From CAIKZZ01 sp035524495 (lineage in GTDB: Bacteria; Pseudomonadota; Gammaproteobacteria; Steroidobacterales; Steroidobacteraceae): 11,209 nucleotides of DNA. Where the stretch lies: positions 1 to 11,209 of the forward strand of contig DATKOR010000058.1 in NCBI GenBank assembly GCA_035524495.1, in the 5' to 3' direction. A program made the translations under genes and the position numbers. Shown here piece by piece: positions 1 through 6,594 of the stretch; position 1 is the first letter of the stretch; each line of letters begins with the position of its first letter. The notes beneath the pieces are model-generated. The model saw nothing but the letters and a program-made list of their open reading frames with translations, was not told the origin of the DNA and did no database searches.

Positions 1-777
1 GGCGTAGTACTTGAGCTTGCGCTGCGCCTCCGGCGGCATGAAGCGCTGCATGTACTCCTGGCCGCGCTGGTAGGCGCCGTCGTCGTCGCACAGCACCTCG
101 CCGATGTCGTCGGACAGGTAGTCGCGCAGGCTGCGCGCCACCGCGTCGCTCTCCTGGTAAACGAGGAACGGAGCCTGGCGATCGCGCGAGGCGGCGTCGA
201 TCGCCTCCCAGTTGGCGCGCAGGTTGTCGAGGTCCCACTGAAGTTCGGCGGTACTGCGCCCGACGCCGGCGGTGCGCACGATCGCGCCCATGCCCTCCGG
301 GATCACGAGCGCTTCCATCGCCTCGCGCGTCTGGTCGCGGTCCTCGCCCTCGATGCGGCGTGACACGCCCCCGGCGCGCGGGTTGTTCGGCATCAGCACG
401 AGGAAGCGGCCGGCGAGGCTGATGAACGTCGTCAGCGCGGCGCCCTTGTTGCCGCGCTCTTCCTTCTCGACCTGGACGACGAGTTCCTGGCCCTCGGAGA
501 GCAGCTCGCGGATGTTCATCCGCCCGCCCTGTGGCGCGCTCTTGAAGTACTCCTTGGCGACTTCCTTCAGCGGCAGGAAGCCGTGGCGCTGCGCGCCGTA
601 GTCGACGAATGCGGCCTCGAGGCTCGGTTCGAGCCGGGTGATCCGGCCTTTGTAGATATTGGCTTTCTTCTGTTCCTTGGACGGGATCTCGATGGACAGG
701 TCGTATAGCTTCTGACCGTCAACGAGGGCGACGCGCAGCTCCTCGGCCTGCGTCGCATTGATCAACATTCTCTTCAT
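1..777 (-). CDS. rne: Ribonuclease E, N-terminal part (3' end beyond the window)
   Basis: RNase E is the single-strand endoribonuclease of mRNA decay and rRNA/tRNA processing, and the scaffold of the degradosome at the inner membrane. The 259 visible codons begin MKRMLINATQ, the standard start of the family. The S1 RNA-binding domain spans about residues 36-120, with F57 and F67 at the positions of the known RNA-contacting aromatics and the block EERGNKGAALTTFISLAG. The 5'-sensor region follows (MPNNPRAGG 129-137; IVRTAGVG 166-173, including the R-T pair that contacts 5'-monophosphate). The DNase I-like catalytic domain, Zn-link and C-terminal scaffold lie beyond the edge. The start is supported by homology. 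The Shine-Dalgarno-like AGGGG (781-785) is only 3 nt from Met1 and 12 nt from Met4, so Met4 is a possible alternative. The gene is divergent from rluC, as in E. coli. Confidence 0.97.
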   Translation of the reverse strand, partial: MKRMLINATQAEELRVALVDGQKLYDLSIEIPSKEQKKANIYKGRITRLEPSLEAAFVDYGAQRHGFLPLKEVAKEYFKSAPQGGRMNIRELLSEGQELVVQVEKEERGNKGAALTTFISLAGRFLVLMPNNPRAGGVSRRIEGEDRDQTREAMEALVIPEGMGAIVRTAGVGRSTAELQWDLDNLRANWEAIDAASRDRQAPFLVYQESDAVARSLRDYLSDDIGEVLCDDDGAYQRGQEYMQRFMPPEAQRKLKYYA

Positions 778-825
778 GTGCCCCTACTTGGGTATCCGCG
801 GGGGCCAATGCTGGGGGAGCGCAGT

Positions 826-838
826 CTCCGGATCGGAG
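826..838. other. Short hairpin just upstream of rne
   Basis: A perfect 5-bp inverted repeat (CTCCG / CGGAG) with a 3-nt loop ends 48 nt upstream of the rne start codon. It could fold in the rne leader RNA. A regulatory role is inferred from position only. Confidence 0.35.
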
Positions 839-1200
839 CGTCGCGAATGATGCGAGGCGGGAGCGGGTCGTCGATGGGAAATCGTCAACCATCTTCAAGT
901 CGCGGGCGCGCCCCAGGGTCCTTGCGAACCACCGGGCAACGCACCCTGCCTGCATTCCTTCTTGAGCCCCTGACCGGTCTTCGCGGGGCGCCACGGTGCG
1001 GTGGCCCTTCCACGGGCGGCTCGGCGCCGCGCATCCCAGTCATCGGCCGAACGATGGTCCGATCACCCGAGACGGGGGATAGCGGACCAACTAATATGCG
1101 GTCGCCGCAACGCACTTCGCCGAGCGGATCCTACGGGGTGGCGCCGGATCCTTGGGCTGGGCGATTCGAGATGCGAGAACCGCGCTGAGGCGCCGGCCAC

Positions 1201-1217
1201 GAAACGCTTCGCGTTTC
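1201..1217. other. 7-bp inverted repeat with GAA/TTC triloop
   Basis: GAAACGC-TTC-GCGTTTC is a perfect 7-bp stem with a 3-nt loop. On the minus strand the core reads GCGAAGC, a heptamer known as an unusually stable mini-hairpin (a GNA-type triloop closed by GC pairs), here extended by five more pairs. No T-tract follows on either strand, so it does not look like an intrinsic terminator. It lies 55-71 nt upstream of rluC and 424-440 nt upstream of rne, so it could be part of either leader or of the promoter region. Confidence 0.5.
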
Positions 1218-1272
1218 CGCACGCCGCACGCCTGACAGACGAGAACGCTATCAGATCAATGCCGGTAAATCA

Positions 1273-2265
1273 ATGTCTTACGACTCAAAACCGCCGGCCC
1301 TGACCGAATCCACCCGCGCGAGCCACGTCGAGGTCGCCGCGGACGATGGCGGCCAGCGCCTCGACAACTGGCTGATGAGAGCGCTAAAGGGCGTCCCGCG
1401 CTCGCGCGTGTACCGGTTGCTTCGCAAGGGCGAGGTCCGCGTCAACGGCAAGCGCGCCAAGCCCGAGTACCGGGTCGCAGCCGGGGACGACGTGCGCCTG
1501 CCGCCGGTGCGCGCGCCGCAGCCCGACGCGCCGCGCCGGGTCCCCGCGACGCTCGTCGCCAGCGTCGAGGCGGCAATCGTGTACCAGGACTCGGACCTGC
1601 TCGTCGTCGCCAAGCCCGCCGGGCTCGCGGTGCACGGCGGCAGCGGGCTCGCCTTCGGCGTCATCGAGGCGCTGCGCGCCTCGCGCCCGGAGGAGTCGCT
1701 CGAGCTCGTCCACCGGCTCGACCGCGACACGAGCGGGCTGCTGCTCATCGCCCGCAACCGCACGGCCCTGCGAACGCTCCATGCGCTGCTTCGCGAGGGC
1801 AAGGTCGAGAAGCGCTACCTCGCACTCCTGAAGGGCGCGTGGAACCTCGGCAAGAAGACCATCGAGGCGCCGCTCGCGACGCACGCCCGCACCGGTGGCG
1901 AGCGCGTCGTCCGGGTCCATGCGGCGGGCAAGGCCGCCGACTCGACTTTCTCGCCGGTCGACTTCTTCGGGTCGCGCGCCACGCTCGTGGAGGTCAGCCT
2001 CGGTACCGGCCGCACGCACCAGATCCGCGTGCACGCCGCCCATGCCGGCCATCCGGTCGCGGGCGACGACAAGTACGGCGATCGCGAATTCAACGCGGAG
2101 ATGGAGGGCCTGGGGCTCAAGCGCCTCTTCCTGCACGCGCAGTCGCTCGCCTTCGAGTGGCCGTCGGGCAAGACCTTCGCCGTCAGCCAGCCGCTGCCTC
2201 CGGAGCTGGCGGCGGTCATCGACGCCCTGGTCGCGACGCGCAAGCGCCGCGCGCGCCGCCGATGA
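1273..2265 (+). CDS. rluC: 23S rRNA pseudouridine synthase, RluC type
   Basis: This enzyme of the RluA family isomerises uridine to pseudouridine in 23S rRNA; E. coli RluC modifies U955, U2504 and U2580. It has 330 residues, normal for RluC. An S4 RNA-binding domain covers about residues 27-90 (QRLDNWL, SRVYRLLRKGEVRVNGKR). The catalytic domain runs from about 100 to 312, with the signature HRLDRDTSG at 147-155 (catalytic Asp150), KRYLALL at 180-186 and GRTHQIRVH at 246-254. The tail is Arg-rich (RKRRARRR). Position beside rne supports RluC over its paralogue RluD. The start at 1273 gives the usual N-terminal length, but no clear Shine-Dalgarno site precedes it. The stop codon overlaps the next start as ATGA. 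Confidence 0.95.
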   Translation: MSYDSKPPALTESTRASHVEVAADDGGQRLDNWLMRALKGVPRSRVYRLLRKGEVRVNGKRAKPEYRVAAGDDVRLPPVRAPQPDAPRRVPATLVASVEAAIVYQDSDLLVVAKPAGLAVHGGSGLAFGVIEALRASRPEESLELVHRLDRDTSGLLLIARNRTALRTLHALLREGKVEKRYLALLKGAWNLGKKTIEAPLATHARTGGERVVRVHAAGKAADSTFSPVDFFGSRATLVEVSLGTGRTHQIRVHAAHAGHPVAGDDKYGDREFNAEMEGLGLKRLFLHAQSLAFEWPSGKTFAVSQPLPPELAAVIDALVATRKRRARRR

Positions 2266-2930
2266 AGACGACGCAGACGCTGTTCGCGAACAACCGCGCG
2301 TGGGCGCGCGCGATCCTGAAGCGCGATCCGGAGTTCTTCCACAAGCTCACGCGCCAGCAGTCGCCGCCCTACCTCTGGATCGGCTGCGCCGACAGCCGCG
2401 TGCCGGCGAACGAGATCGTGGGGCTCCTGCCCGGCGAGCTCTTCGTCCACCGCAACGTCGCCAACGTGGTCGTCCACACCGACCTCAACTGCCTCTCGGT
2501 GATCCAGTACGCGGTCGACGTGCTGCAGGTCCGCGACATCATCGTCTGCGGGCACTACGGCTGCGGCGGCGTGATCGCGGCGCTGGAGCATCGGCGCCTC
2601 GGGCTCATCGACAACTGGCTGCGGCACATCCAGGACGTGATGCGCCGCCACGACGCGCTGCTTGCGCTTCGCGAGGACCCCGCAGCGCGGGCGCGGCTGT
2701 TGTGCGAGCTCAACGTCGTCGACCAGGTGACCAACGTCGTGCAGACGACGATGGTGCAGGGCGCCTGGGAGCGCGGGCAGTCGCTCGTCGTCCACGGCTG
2801 GATCTACGACGTCGCCGATGGCCTGTTGCGCGATCTCGAGGTCCGGATGGGCCCCGGGGAGTCGCTCGAGAGCGTGTACCGGGCCGCGATCGAGGCCGCG
2901 GCGCGCCGCGCCGCTACCGCAGCGGGTTGA
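2262..2930 (+). CDS. can: Beta-class carbonic anhydrase
   Basis: This enzyme catalyses the reversible hydration of CO2 to bicarbonate in the cytoplasm and supplies bicarbonate for carboxylation reactions, including acetyl-CoA carboxylase of fatty acid synthesis. It has 222 residues, close to E. coli Can (220). The zinc ligands and catalytic dyad are in place: Cys42, Asp44, Arg46, His98 and Cys101, in CADSRVPAN and CGHYGCGG. Trp39, Arg64 and Tyr182 match the non-catalytic bicarbonate pocket of the allosteric (type II) beta enzymes from E. coli and Haemophilus, so pH/bicarbonate regulation is likely. The ATG overlaps the rluC stop (ATGA) and has no Shine-Dalgarno of its own, which points to translational coupling. 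The last 17 bp overlap the 3' end of the convergent yceF. A carbonic anhydrase is not part of the E. coli version of this locus. Confidence 0.95.
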   Translation: MKTTQTLFANNRAWARAILKRDPEFFHKLTRQQSPPYLWIGCADSRVPANEIVGLLPGELFVHRNVANVVVHTDLNCLSVIQYAVDVLQVRDIIVCGHYGCGGVIAALEHRRLGLIDNWLRHIQDVMRRHDALLALREDPAARARLLCELNVVDQVTNVVQTTMVQGAWERGQSLVVHGWIYDVADGLLRDLEVRMGPGESLESVYRAAIEAAARRAATAAG

Positions 2931-3507
2931 GACCGGCGCGCGCGAGCGCGCCCGAGAGCCACACGAGCGGCAGGCCCACGAGACCCGTCGGGTCCGCCGT
3001 CTCGATCGACTCGAACAGCGCAACGCCCAGCCCCTCGGAACGAAAGCTTCCGGCGCAGTCGTAGGGCTCATCGAGCGCGACGTAGCGCGCGATCTCCTCG
3101 GCGCCGAGGCGCCGAAAGCGCACCCGCGTGAGGTCCGTGTGCGTCTCGCGGGTCGCCCCGTCGGCGTGCAGGACCGCGACCGCCGTGTGAAAGACGACCG
3201 TCGCGCCGCTCGCCTGCCTGAGCTGCTCGCAGGCGCGCTCGGCGCTGCCGGGCTTGCCGAGGACGTGGCCCTGGCACTCGGCGACCTGGTCGGAGCCGAT
3301 CACGACGGCGCCGGGATGGCGCGCGGCGACCGCGGCGGCCTTTGCGAGGGCGAGGCGAAGCGCGAGCGGGCCCGGCGCCTCGCCGGGCGTCCGCGTCTCC
3401 TCGACCCCCGGGGCTTCGCTTGCGAAAGGAAGCCGGAGGCGCCTCAGAAGCTCACGCCGGTAAGGCGAGGTCGAGGCGAGGATCAGGCGGCTGGGGCGGG
3501 CGGGCAT
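2914..3507 (-). CDS. yceF: Maf-family nucleotide pyrophosphatase, YceF type
   Basis: Maf-family house-cleaning enzyme. E. coli YceF hydrolyses 7-methyl-GTP to the monophosphate and pyrophosphate, removing a modified nucleotide released by RNA turnover. The protein is 197 residues, the usual length. Visible motifs are LILASTSPYRRELL (8-21, phosphate-binding loop), the acidic PGVEET (33-38), IGSDQV (70-75, with the catalytic Asp73), LGKP (83-86), CAGSFRSEG (151-159) and TGLVGLPL (174-181). The SDQV and CAGSFRSEG forms match E. coli YceF rather than YhdE, so m7GTP is the likely substrate. It is transcribed divergently from yceD across about 100 bp, as in E. coli, and its stop lies inside the 3' end of the carbonic anhydrase gene. 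The sequence before the ATG has only a weak ribosome binding site. Confidence 0.93.
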   Translation of the reverse strand: MPARPSRLILASTSPYRRELLRRLRLPFASEAPGVEETRTPGEAPGPLALRLALAKAAAVAARHPGAVVIGSDQVAECQGHVLGKPGSAERACEQLRQASGATVVFHTAVAVLHADGATRETHTDLTRVRFRRLGAEEIARYVALDEPYDCAGSFRSEGLGVALFESIETADPTGLVGLPLVWLSGALARAGLNPLR

Positions 3508-3570
3508 GAGGGGTCCGGCTCGGGCGGCGCATCAAGTCTTGCAAATCAACGCGTTGCAGGTGAATTCGCT

Positions 3571-3599
3571 TTGACAGAGTCGGGTGTGGTCACTATGAT
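3571..3599 (+). promoter_or_regulatory. Near-consensus sigma70 promoter for yceD-rpmF-plsX-fabH
   Basis: A perfect -35 (TTGACA, 3571-3576) and a 5/6 -10 (TATGAT, 3594-3599) are separated by exactly 17 bp, in a locally AT-richer stretch between the divergent yceF and yceD genes. The expected start point, about 7 nt after the -10, falls at about 3606. That is only a few bases before the yceD ATG at 3610, so the transcript would be leaderless or nearly so. Confidence 0.8.
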
Positions 3600-3609
3600 A
3601 CGCGGCCCT

Positions 3610-4116
3610 ATGGCGAGGCCCCTTGAAGACCCGCTGGACGTGGGGCAGCTCGCTGCCCAGCGTAGCCGGCTCGAGCGCGATTTCCCGATCGACGGGTTCG
3701 CGCGGCTGCGCGAGAGCCTCGCGCGGCCCGAGGGCCGCGCGACGGTGGATTTCCGCTTCCACGCGGCCGGCGCGTACCCGGCGCTCGAGGGCGCGGTGCG
3801 CGCGCGCGCCTGGCTCGTGTGCCAGCGGTGCCTGAAGGAGTTCGAGGCGGACCTCGAGTCGCCGGTGCGGGTCGCCTTCGTCGCCCGCGACGCCGAGTCG
3901 GGCCGCGTGCCCGACGAGTACGACGCCGTCACGGCGCCCGGCGGGCGGATACAGCTTTCGGAGCTCGTCGAGGACGAGCTCCTGCTCGCGCTGCCGCTCG
4001 TGCCCACGCACGCGACGCCCGCCGAGTGTGCGCACCGGCTCGAGGCGCCGAAGGCGGCGCGCCCGGCGAGCCGGCCGTTCACGGAGCTCGGCCAGCTGAT
4101 GAAGAAGCGCGGATAA
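3610..4116 (+). CDS. yceD: YceD/DUF177 family protein, linked to 23S rRNA accumulation
   Basis: This DUF177 protein has 168 residues. The family is almost always encoded directly before rpmF, and its bacterial and plastid members have been linked to accumulation or processing of 23S rRNA and early large-subunit assembly; the biochemical activity is not established. The N-terminal half is variable. The conserved core holds a CxxC pair (Cys71 and Cys74 in VCQRCLKEF), DEYDAV (102-107) and ELVEDELLLALPLVPTH (118-134). The tail ends in basic KKRG. The ATG at 3610 gives the expected length and is the first start after the promoter at 3571-3599. Longer in-frame readings upstream run antisense through yceF and into can and are rejected. 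It lies 21 bp ahead of rpmF in the same operon. Confidence 0.92.
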   Translation: MARPLEDPLDVGQLAAQRSRLERDFPIDGFARLRESLARPEGRATVDFRFHAAGAYPALEGAVRARAWLVCQRCLKEFEADLESPVRVAFVARDAESGRVPDEYDAVTAPGGRIQLSELVEDELLLALPLVPTHATPAECAHRLEAPKAARPASRPFTELGQLMKKRG

Positions 4117-4123
4117 AGGATTC

Positions 4124-4128
4124 AGGAG
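4124..4128 (+). promoter_or_regulatory. Strong ribosome binding site of rpmF
   Basis: AGGAG lies 9 nt before the rpmF ATG, in the 21-bp gap after yceD. It is the clearest Shine-Dalgarno site in this operon and fits the high translation expected of a ribosomal protein gene within a polycistronic mRNA. Confidence 0.8.
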
Positions 4129-4137
4129 TACAGCCCC

Positions 4138-4329
4138 ATGCCAGTCCAGAAGAGCCGTAAGACCCCCTCCAAGCGCGGCATGCACCGCTCGCACGACCAT
4201 CTGTCGGCGCCGGCGCTGTCGGTCGACCCGACGTCGGGCGAGACGCACATGCGGCACCGTGTGAGCCGCGACGGCTACTACCGCGGCAAGAAGGTCATCG
4301 AGACGCCGGTCCCGTCGACCGAGGAGTAG
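4138..4329 (+). CDS. rpmF: 50S ribosomal protein L32 (bL32)
   Basis: bL32 is a small, basic, late-assembling protein of the large ribosomal subunit. The 63 residues carry the family signature: VQKSRKTPSKRGMHRSHDH (3-21), SVDPTSGETHMRHRVS (28-43) and DGYYRGKKVI (45-54). There are no cysteines, so this is the zinc-free form usual in Proteobacteria. The acidic/polar C-terminal extension after KKVI is a few residues longer than in E. coli L32. It is preceded by a strong AGGAG site and sits in its conserved place between yceD and plsX. Confidence 0.97.
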   Translation: MPVQKSRKTPSKRGMHRSHDHLSAPALSVDPTSGETHMRHRVSRDGYYRGKKVIETPVPSTEE

Positions 4330-4336
4330 GCCCGGC

Positions 4337-4363
4337 GCGGGCCGCGGCCCGCCGGCGGCCCGC
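4337..4363 (+). other. GC-rich palindrome between rpmF and plsX
   Basis: 4337-4352 is a perfect 16-base palindrome built on GCGGGCC/GGCCCGC. An alternative 9-bp stem pairs 4337-4345 with 4355-4363 around a 9-nt loop, and the two folds exclude each other. No T-run follows, so a complete intrinsic terminator is unlikely. The structure ends only 4 nt before the TTG start of plsX and may cut transcription or translation of plsX relative to rpmF. Confidence 0.55.
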
Positions 4364-4367
4364 ACGC

Positions 4368-5381
4368 TTGGCGACCCGAGTCTCCATTGCCGTTGACGCG
4401 ATGAGCGGCGACCGCGGGCCCCGCGTGTGCGTGGCCGGAGCGCTCGAGGCGCTGCGCGCGGATCCTGCGCTCTCGCTCGTCCTCGTCGGCCAGCCCGCGG
4501 CGATCGAGACCGAGCTCGGCGTGCTCGGTGACTCGCTCCGCAGCCGCGTGTCGATCCGCCCCGCCTCCGAGGTCGTCGCGATGGACGAGAAGCCTCGCGA
4601 GGCGATCCGCCGCAAGAAGGATTCCTCGATGCGCGTCGCGCTCAACCTGGTCGCGGCCGGCGAGGCGCGCGCCTGCGTCAGCGCCGGGAACACGGGCGCG
4701 CTGATGGCGACGGCGCACTTCGTGCTCGGCATGGTCGAGGGCATCGAGCGCCCGGCGATCGTCGCGGCGATCCCGGCCGAAGGCGGGCACACCTACATGC
4801 TCGACCTGGGCGCGAACTCCGCGGCGACGCCCGAGCAGCTGTTCCAGTTCGCGATCATGGGCGCCGTGGTCGCCGCCGATCTCGGCGCGCGGCCGCGGCC
4901 GCGCGTCGGGCTCCTCAACATCGGCAGCGAGGACATCAAGGGCCACGAGCTCGTGCAGGCGGCGCACCGGCTGCTGCAGTCCTCGCGCCTCGACTACGTC
5001 GGTTTCGTCGAGGGCAACGACACCTTCACCGGCGCGGTCGACGTCGTCGTCACCGACGGCTTCACCGGCAACATCGCCTTGAAGACGATGGAGGGGCTCG
5101 CGCAGATGATCGCCGGGGCGCTTAGGAGCGAGTTCAGCGCGAATCCGCTGCGGCGCCTGAGCGCGCTCGGGGCCGCCGCCGCGCTCGGCGGCCTCCGCAA
5201 GCGCCTCGATCCTCGCCGCTACAATGGCGCGAGCATGGTCGGACTCGCCGGCGTCGTCATCAAGAGCCACGGCAGCGCCGATGCGACCGCGTTCGCGCAC
5301 GCGGTGCGGGTCGCGGGCCTCGAGGCGCGCAACGGCGTGCCGGCGCACATCGGCCACGAACTCAAGTCACAGGCGGCCTGA
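4368..5381 (+). CDS. plsX: Phosphate acyltransferase PlsX
   Basis: PlsX makes acyl-phosphate from acyl-ACP and phosphate; PlsY then uses it to acylate glycerol-3-phosphate, the first step of phospholipid synthesis. It is a soluble, membrane-associated enzyme. The 337-residue length is typical. Conserved blocks are IAVDAMSGD (7-15), VSAGNTGALM (104-113), LDLGAN (145-150), NIGSEDIKG (184-192), TDGFTGNIALKTMEG (229-243), YNGASMVGL (285-293) and VIKSHGSA (297-304). The start is chosen at TTG 4368: the family normally begins a few residues before the AVDAMSGD-type motif, and the next ATG (4401) would cut into that motif. There is no visible Shine-Dalgarno, and a GC-rich palindrome stands just upstream. 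Its stop is one base before the fabH ATG. Confidence 0.95.
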   Translation: MATRVSIAVDAMSGDRGPRVCVAGALEALRADPALSLVLVGQPAAIETELGVLGDSLRSRVSIRPASEVVAMDEKPREAIRRKKDSSMRVALNLVAAGEARACVSAGNTGALMATAHFVLGMVEGIERPAIVAAIPAEGGHTYMLDLGANSAATPEQLFQFAIMGAVVAADLGARPRPRVGLLNIGSEDIKGHELVQAAHRLLQSSRLDYVGFVEGNDTFTGAVDVVVTDGFTGNIALKTMEGLAQMIAGALRSEFSANPLRRLSALGAAAALGGLRKRLDPRRYNGASMVGLAGVVIKSHGSADATAFAHAVRVAGLEARNGVPAHIGHELKSQAA

Positions 5382-5382
5382 C

Positions 5383-6351
5383 ATGTATTCACGCATCGCC
5401 GGCACCGGGCGCTACCTGCCAACCAAGGTCCTGACCAACGCCGACCTCGAGAAGATGGTCGACACGACCGACGAGTGGATCCGCACGCGCACCGGGATCC
5501 AGCGCCGGCACATCGCGTCCGCGGAGGAGACCACCTCGTTCATGGCCACCGAGGCCGCGCGGCGCGCGATGGAGATGGCGGGCGTGGGGCCCAACGACGT
5601 CGACTTCATCGCCGTCGGCACGACGACGCCCGACGTCGTGTTCCCGAACGTCGCGACGCTCGTGCAGGCCAACCTCGGCATTCACGACACGCCCGCCTTC
5701 AGCCTCGAGACCGCCTGCAGCGGCTTCGTCTACGCGCTCGGGATCGCCGACAAGTTCGTGCGTGCCGGGGACGCGAAGTGCGCGCTCGTGATCGGCTCGG
5801 AGTGCATCACGCGGCTCGTCGACTGGAGCGACCGCGGCACCTGCGTGCTCTTTGGCGACGGCGCGGGCGCCGTCATCCTCAAGCCCTCGGAGGAGCCCGG
5901 GATCCTGACGACGATCATGTCGGCCGACGGGCAGTACCGCGACCTGCTGACGTTCCCGTACGGCATCTCGCACGGCTTCGACAAGCTCAGAAGCGGCGCG
6001 CCCGCGGCGATCCAGATGAAGGGCAACGAGGTGTTCAAGGTCGCGGTCAACACGCTCTCGCGGCTCGTCGACCAGACGCTCGACAAGGCGGGCATCGACC
6101 GCTCGGCGATCGACTGGCTGATCCCGCACCAGGCGAACCTGCGGATCATCCAGGCGGCGGCAAAGAAGCTCGAGCTGCCGATGAAGCAGGTCGTGGTCAC
6201 GGTCCAGGACCACGGCAATACGTCGGCCGCGTCGATCCCGCTCGCGCTCGACACGGCGGTGCGCGACGGACGCATCCGGCGTGGCCAGACGCTCCTGCTC
6301 GAAACCTTCGGCGGCGGATTTACGTGGGGCTCGGCGCTCGTCCGCTACTGA
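5383..6351 (+). CDS. fabH: Beta-ketoacyl-ACP synthase III
   Basis: FabH starts type II fatty acid synthesis by condensing acetyl-CoA with malonyl-ACP to give acetoacetyl-ACP and CO2. The 322-residue thiolase-fold protein has the full Cys-His-Asn triad: Cys112 in LETACSGF, His249 in IPHQANLRII and Asn279 in HGNTSAASIP. The substrate-pocket block DTTDEWIRTRTGIQ (27-40) and the C-terminal GGGFTWGSALVRY are also standard. The start follows the plsX stop after one base (TGA C ATG), so the two are very probably translationally coupled. In E. coli and many relatives fabD, fabG and acpP follow directly. Here the next gene is on the opposite strand, so the operon ends at fabH. Confidence 0.97.
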   Translation: MYSRIAGTGRYLPTKVLTNADLEKMVDTTDEWIRTRTGIQRRHIASAEETTSFMATEAARRAMEMAGVGPNDVDFIAVGTTTPDVVFPNVATLVQANLGIHDTPAFSLETACSGFVYALGIADKFVRAGDAKCALVIGSECITRLVDWSDRGTCVLFGDGAGAVILKPSEEPGILTTIMSADGQYRDLLTFPYGISHGFDKLRSGAPAAIQMKGNEVFKVAVNTLSRLVDQTLDKAGIDRSAIDWLIPHQANLRIIQAAAKKLELPMKQVVVTVQDHGNTSAASIPLALDTAVRDGRIRRGQTLLLETFGGGFTWGSALVRY

Positions 6352-6363
6352 CCCGCAGGCCCG

Positions 6364-6594
6364 CTACTCGCGCTGCTTGCGCGGGCGAAGCACGCGCAGC
6401 CGCCACGTCTCCAGCGGGTCCCAGCCGGCCGAGCGTTCCTCGAGTACGATGCGAGGCGAACTGCCGCCGCGTGCGATACCCAGGTGCGGATCGCGGACGC
6501 GCTCCTGCCAGACCGTGTGGGCATCCCAGCCGGAGGGCACCGCATCATCGCGTATCGAAAAAGAAACCGCCGCCGTCCCTGTCGGGCGATCCAT
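6364..6594 (-). CDS. Small protein of unknown function (76 aa)
   Basis: I do not recognise this protein. The reading frame codes for 76 residues, rich in Arg, Trp and charged residues, without a signal peptide or hydrophobic segment. Visible points are SFSIRDDAVPSGWDAHTVWQ (11-30) and the basic C-terminal WDPLETWRLRVLRPRKQRE (58-76). Support for a real gene comes from GGGGAG at 6602-6607, 7 nt before the ATG, from the tight 12-bp convergent fit against fabH, and from its placement between two well-defined genes with a divergent promoter region behind it. The composition suggests a small soluble, possibly nucleic-acid- or RNA-binding protein, but that is only a guess. Overlapping frames on both strands in this interval lack a comparable ribosome binding site. 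Confidence 0.6.
   Translation of the reverse strand: MDRPTGTAAVSFSIRDDAVPSGWDAHTVWQERVRDPHLGIARGGSSPRIVLEERSAGWDPLETWRLRVLRPRKQRE

Larger units (their letters stand above)
778..1272. promoter_or_regulatory. Divergent rne-rluC intergenic region, probable rne leader
   Basis: These 495 bases lie between two divergent genes, and I find no credible protein gene in them. In E. coli the corresponding region holds the rne promoters and a long 5' UTR through which RNase E autoregulates its own mRNA. I infer the same role here from position and from several short inverted repeats: 826-838 (CTCCG/CGGAG, 3-nt loop), 990-1005 (GCCAC/GTGGC, 6-nt loop), 1016-1030 (GCGGC/GCCGC, 5-nt loop) and 1201-1217. No convincing -35/-10 pair is visible for either gene. 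An AT-rich patch at 1091-1098 gives 4/6 matches to a -10 on either strand, but without a matching -35. CTGACA at 1232-1237 lacks a good -10. Whether the leader matches the E. coli hp2/hp3 elements cannot be judged by eye. Confidence 0.55.

Noticed and set aside
778..1188. 136-codon plus-strand frame in the rne-rluC gap
   Set aside because: It starts inside the rne start region, is low-complexity (Arg, Gly, Pro, Ser) as expected of GC-rich non-coding DNA, shows no family motif and has no ribosome binding site.
1232..1260. CTGACA ... ATCAAT as a promoter for rluC
   Set aside because: The -35 is good and the 17-bp spacing fits, but the -10 matches only 3 of 6 bases, so I do not call it.
1815..3071. 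418-codon minus-strand frame across rluC and can
   Set aside because: It is antisense to two conserved enzymes and has a low-complexity Arg-rich sequence; a GC-bias artefact.
2818..3609. N-terminal extension of yceD back to 2818
   Set aside because: The extra 264 codons run antisense through yceF and into can. The promoter at 3571-3599 and the family length both fit the ATG at 3610.
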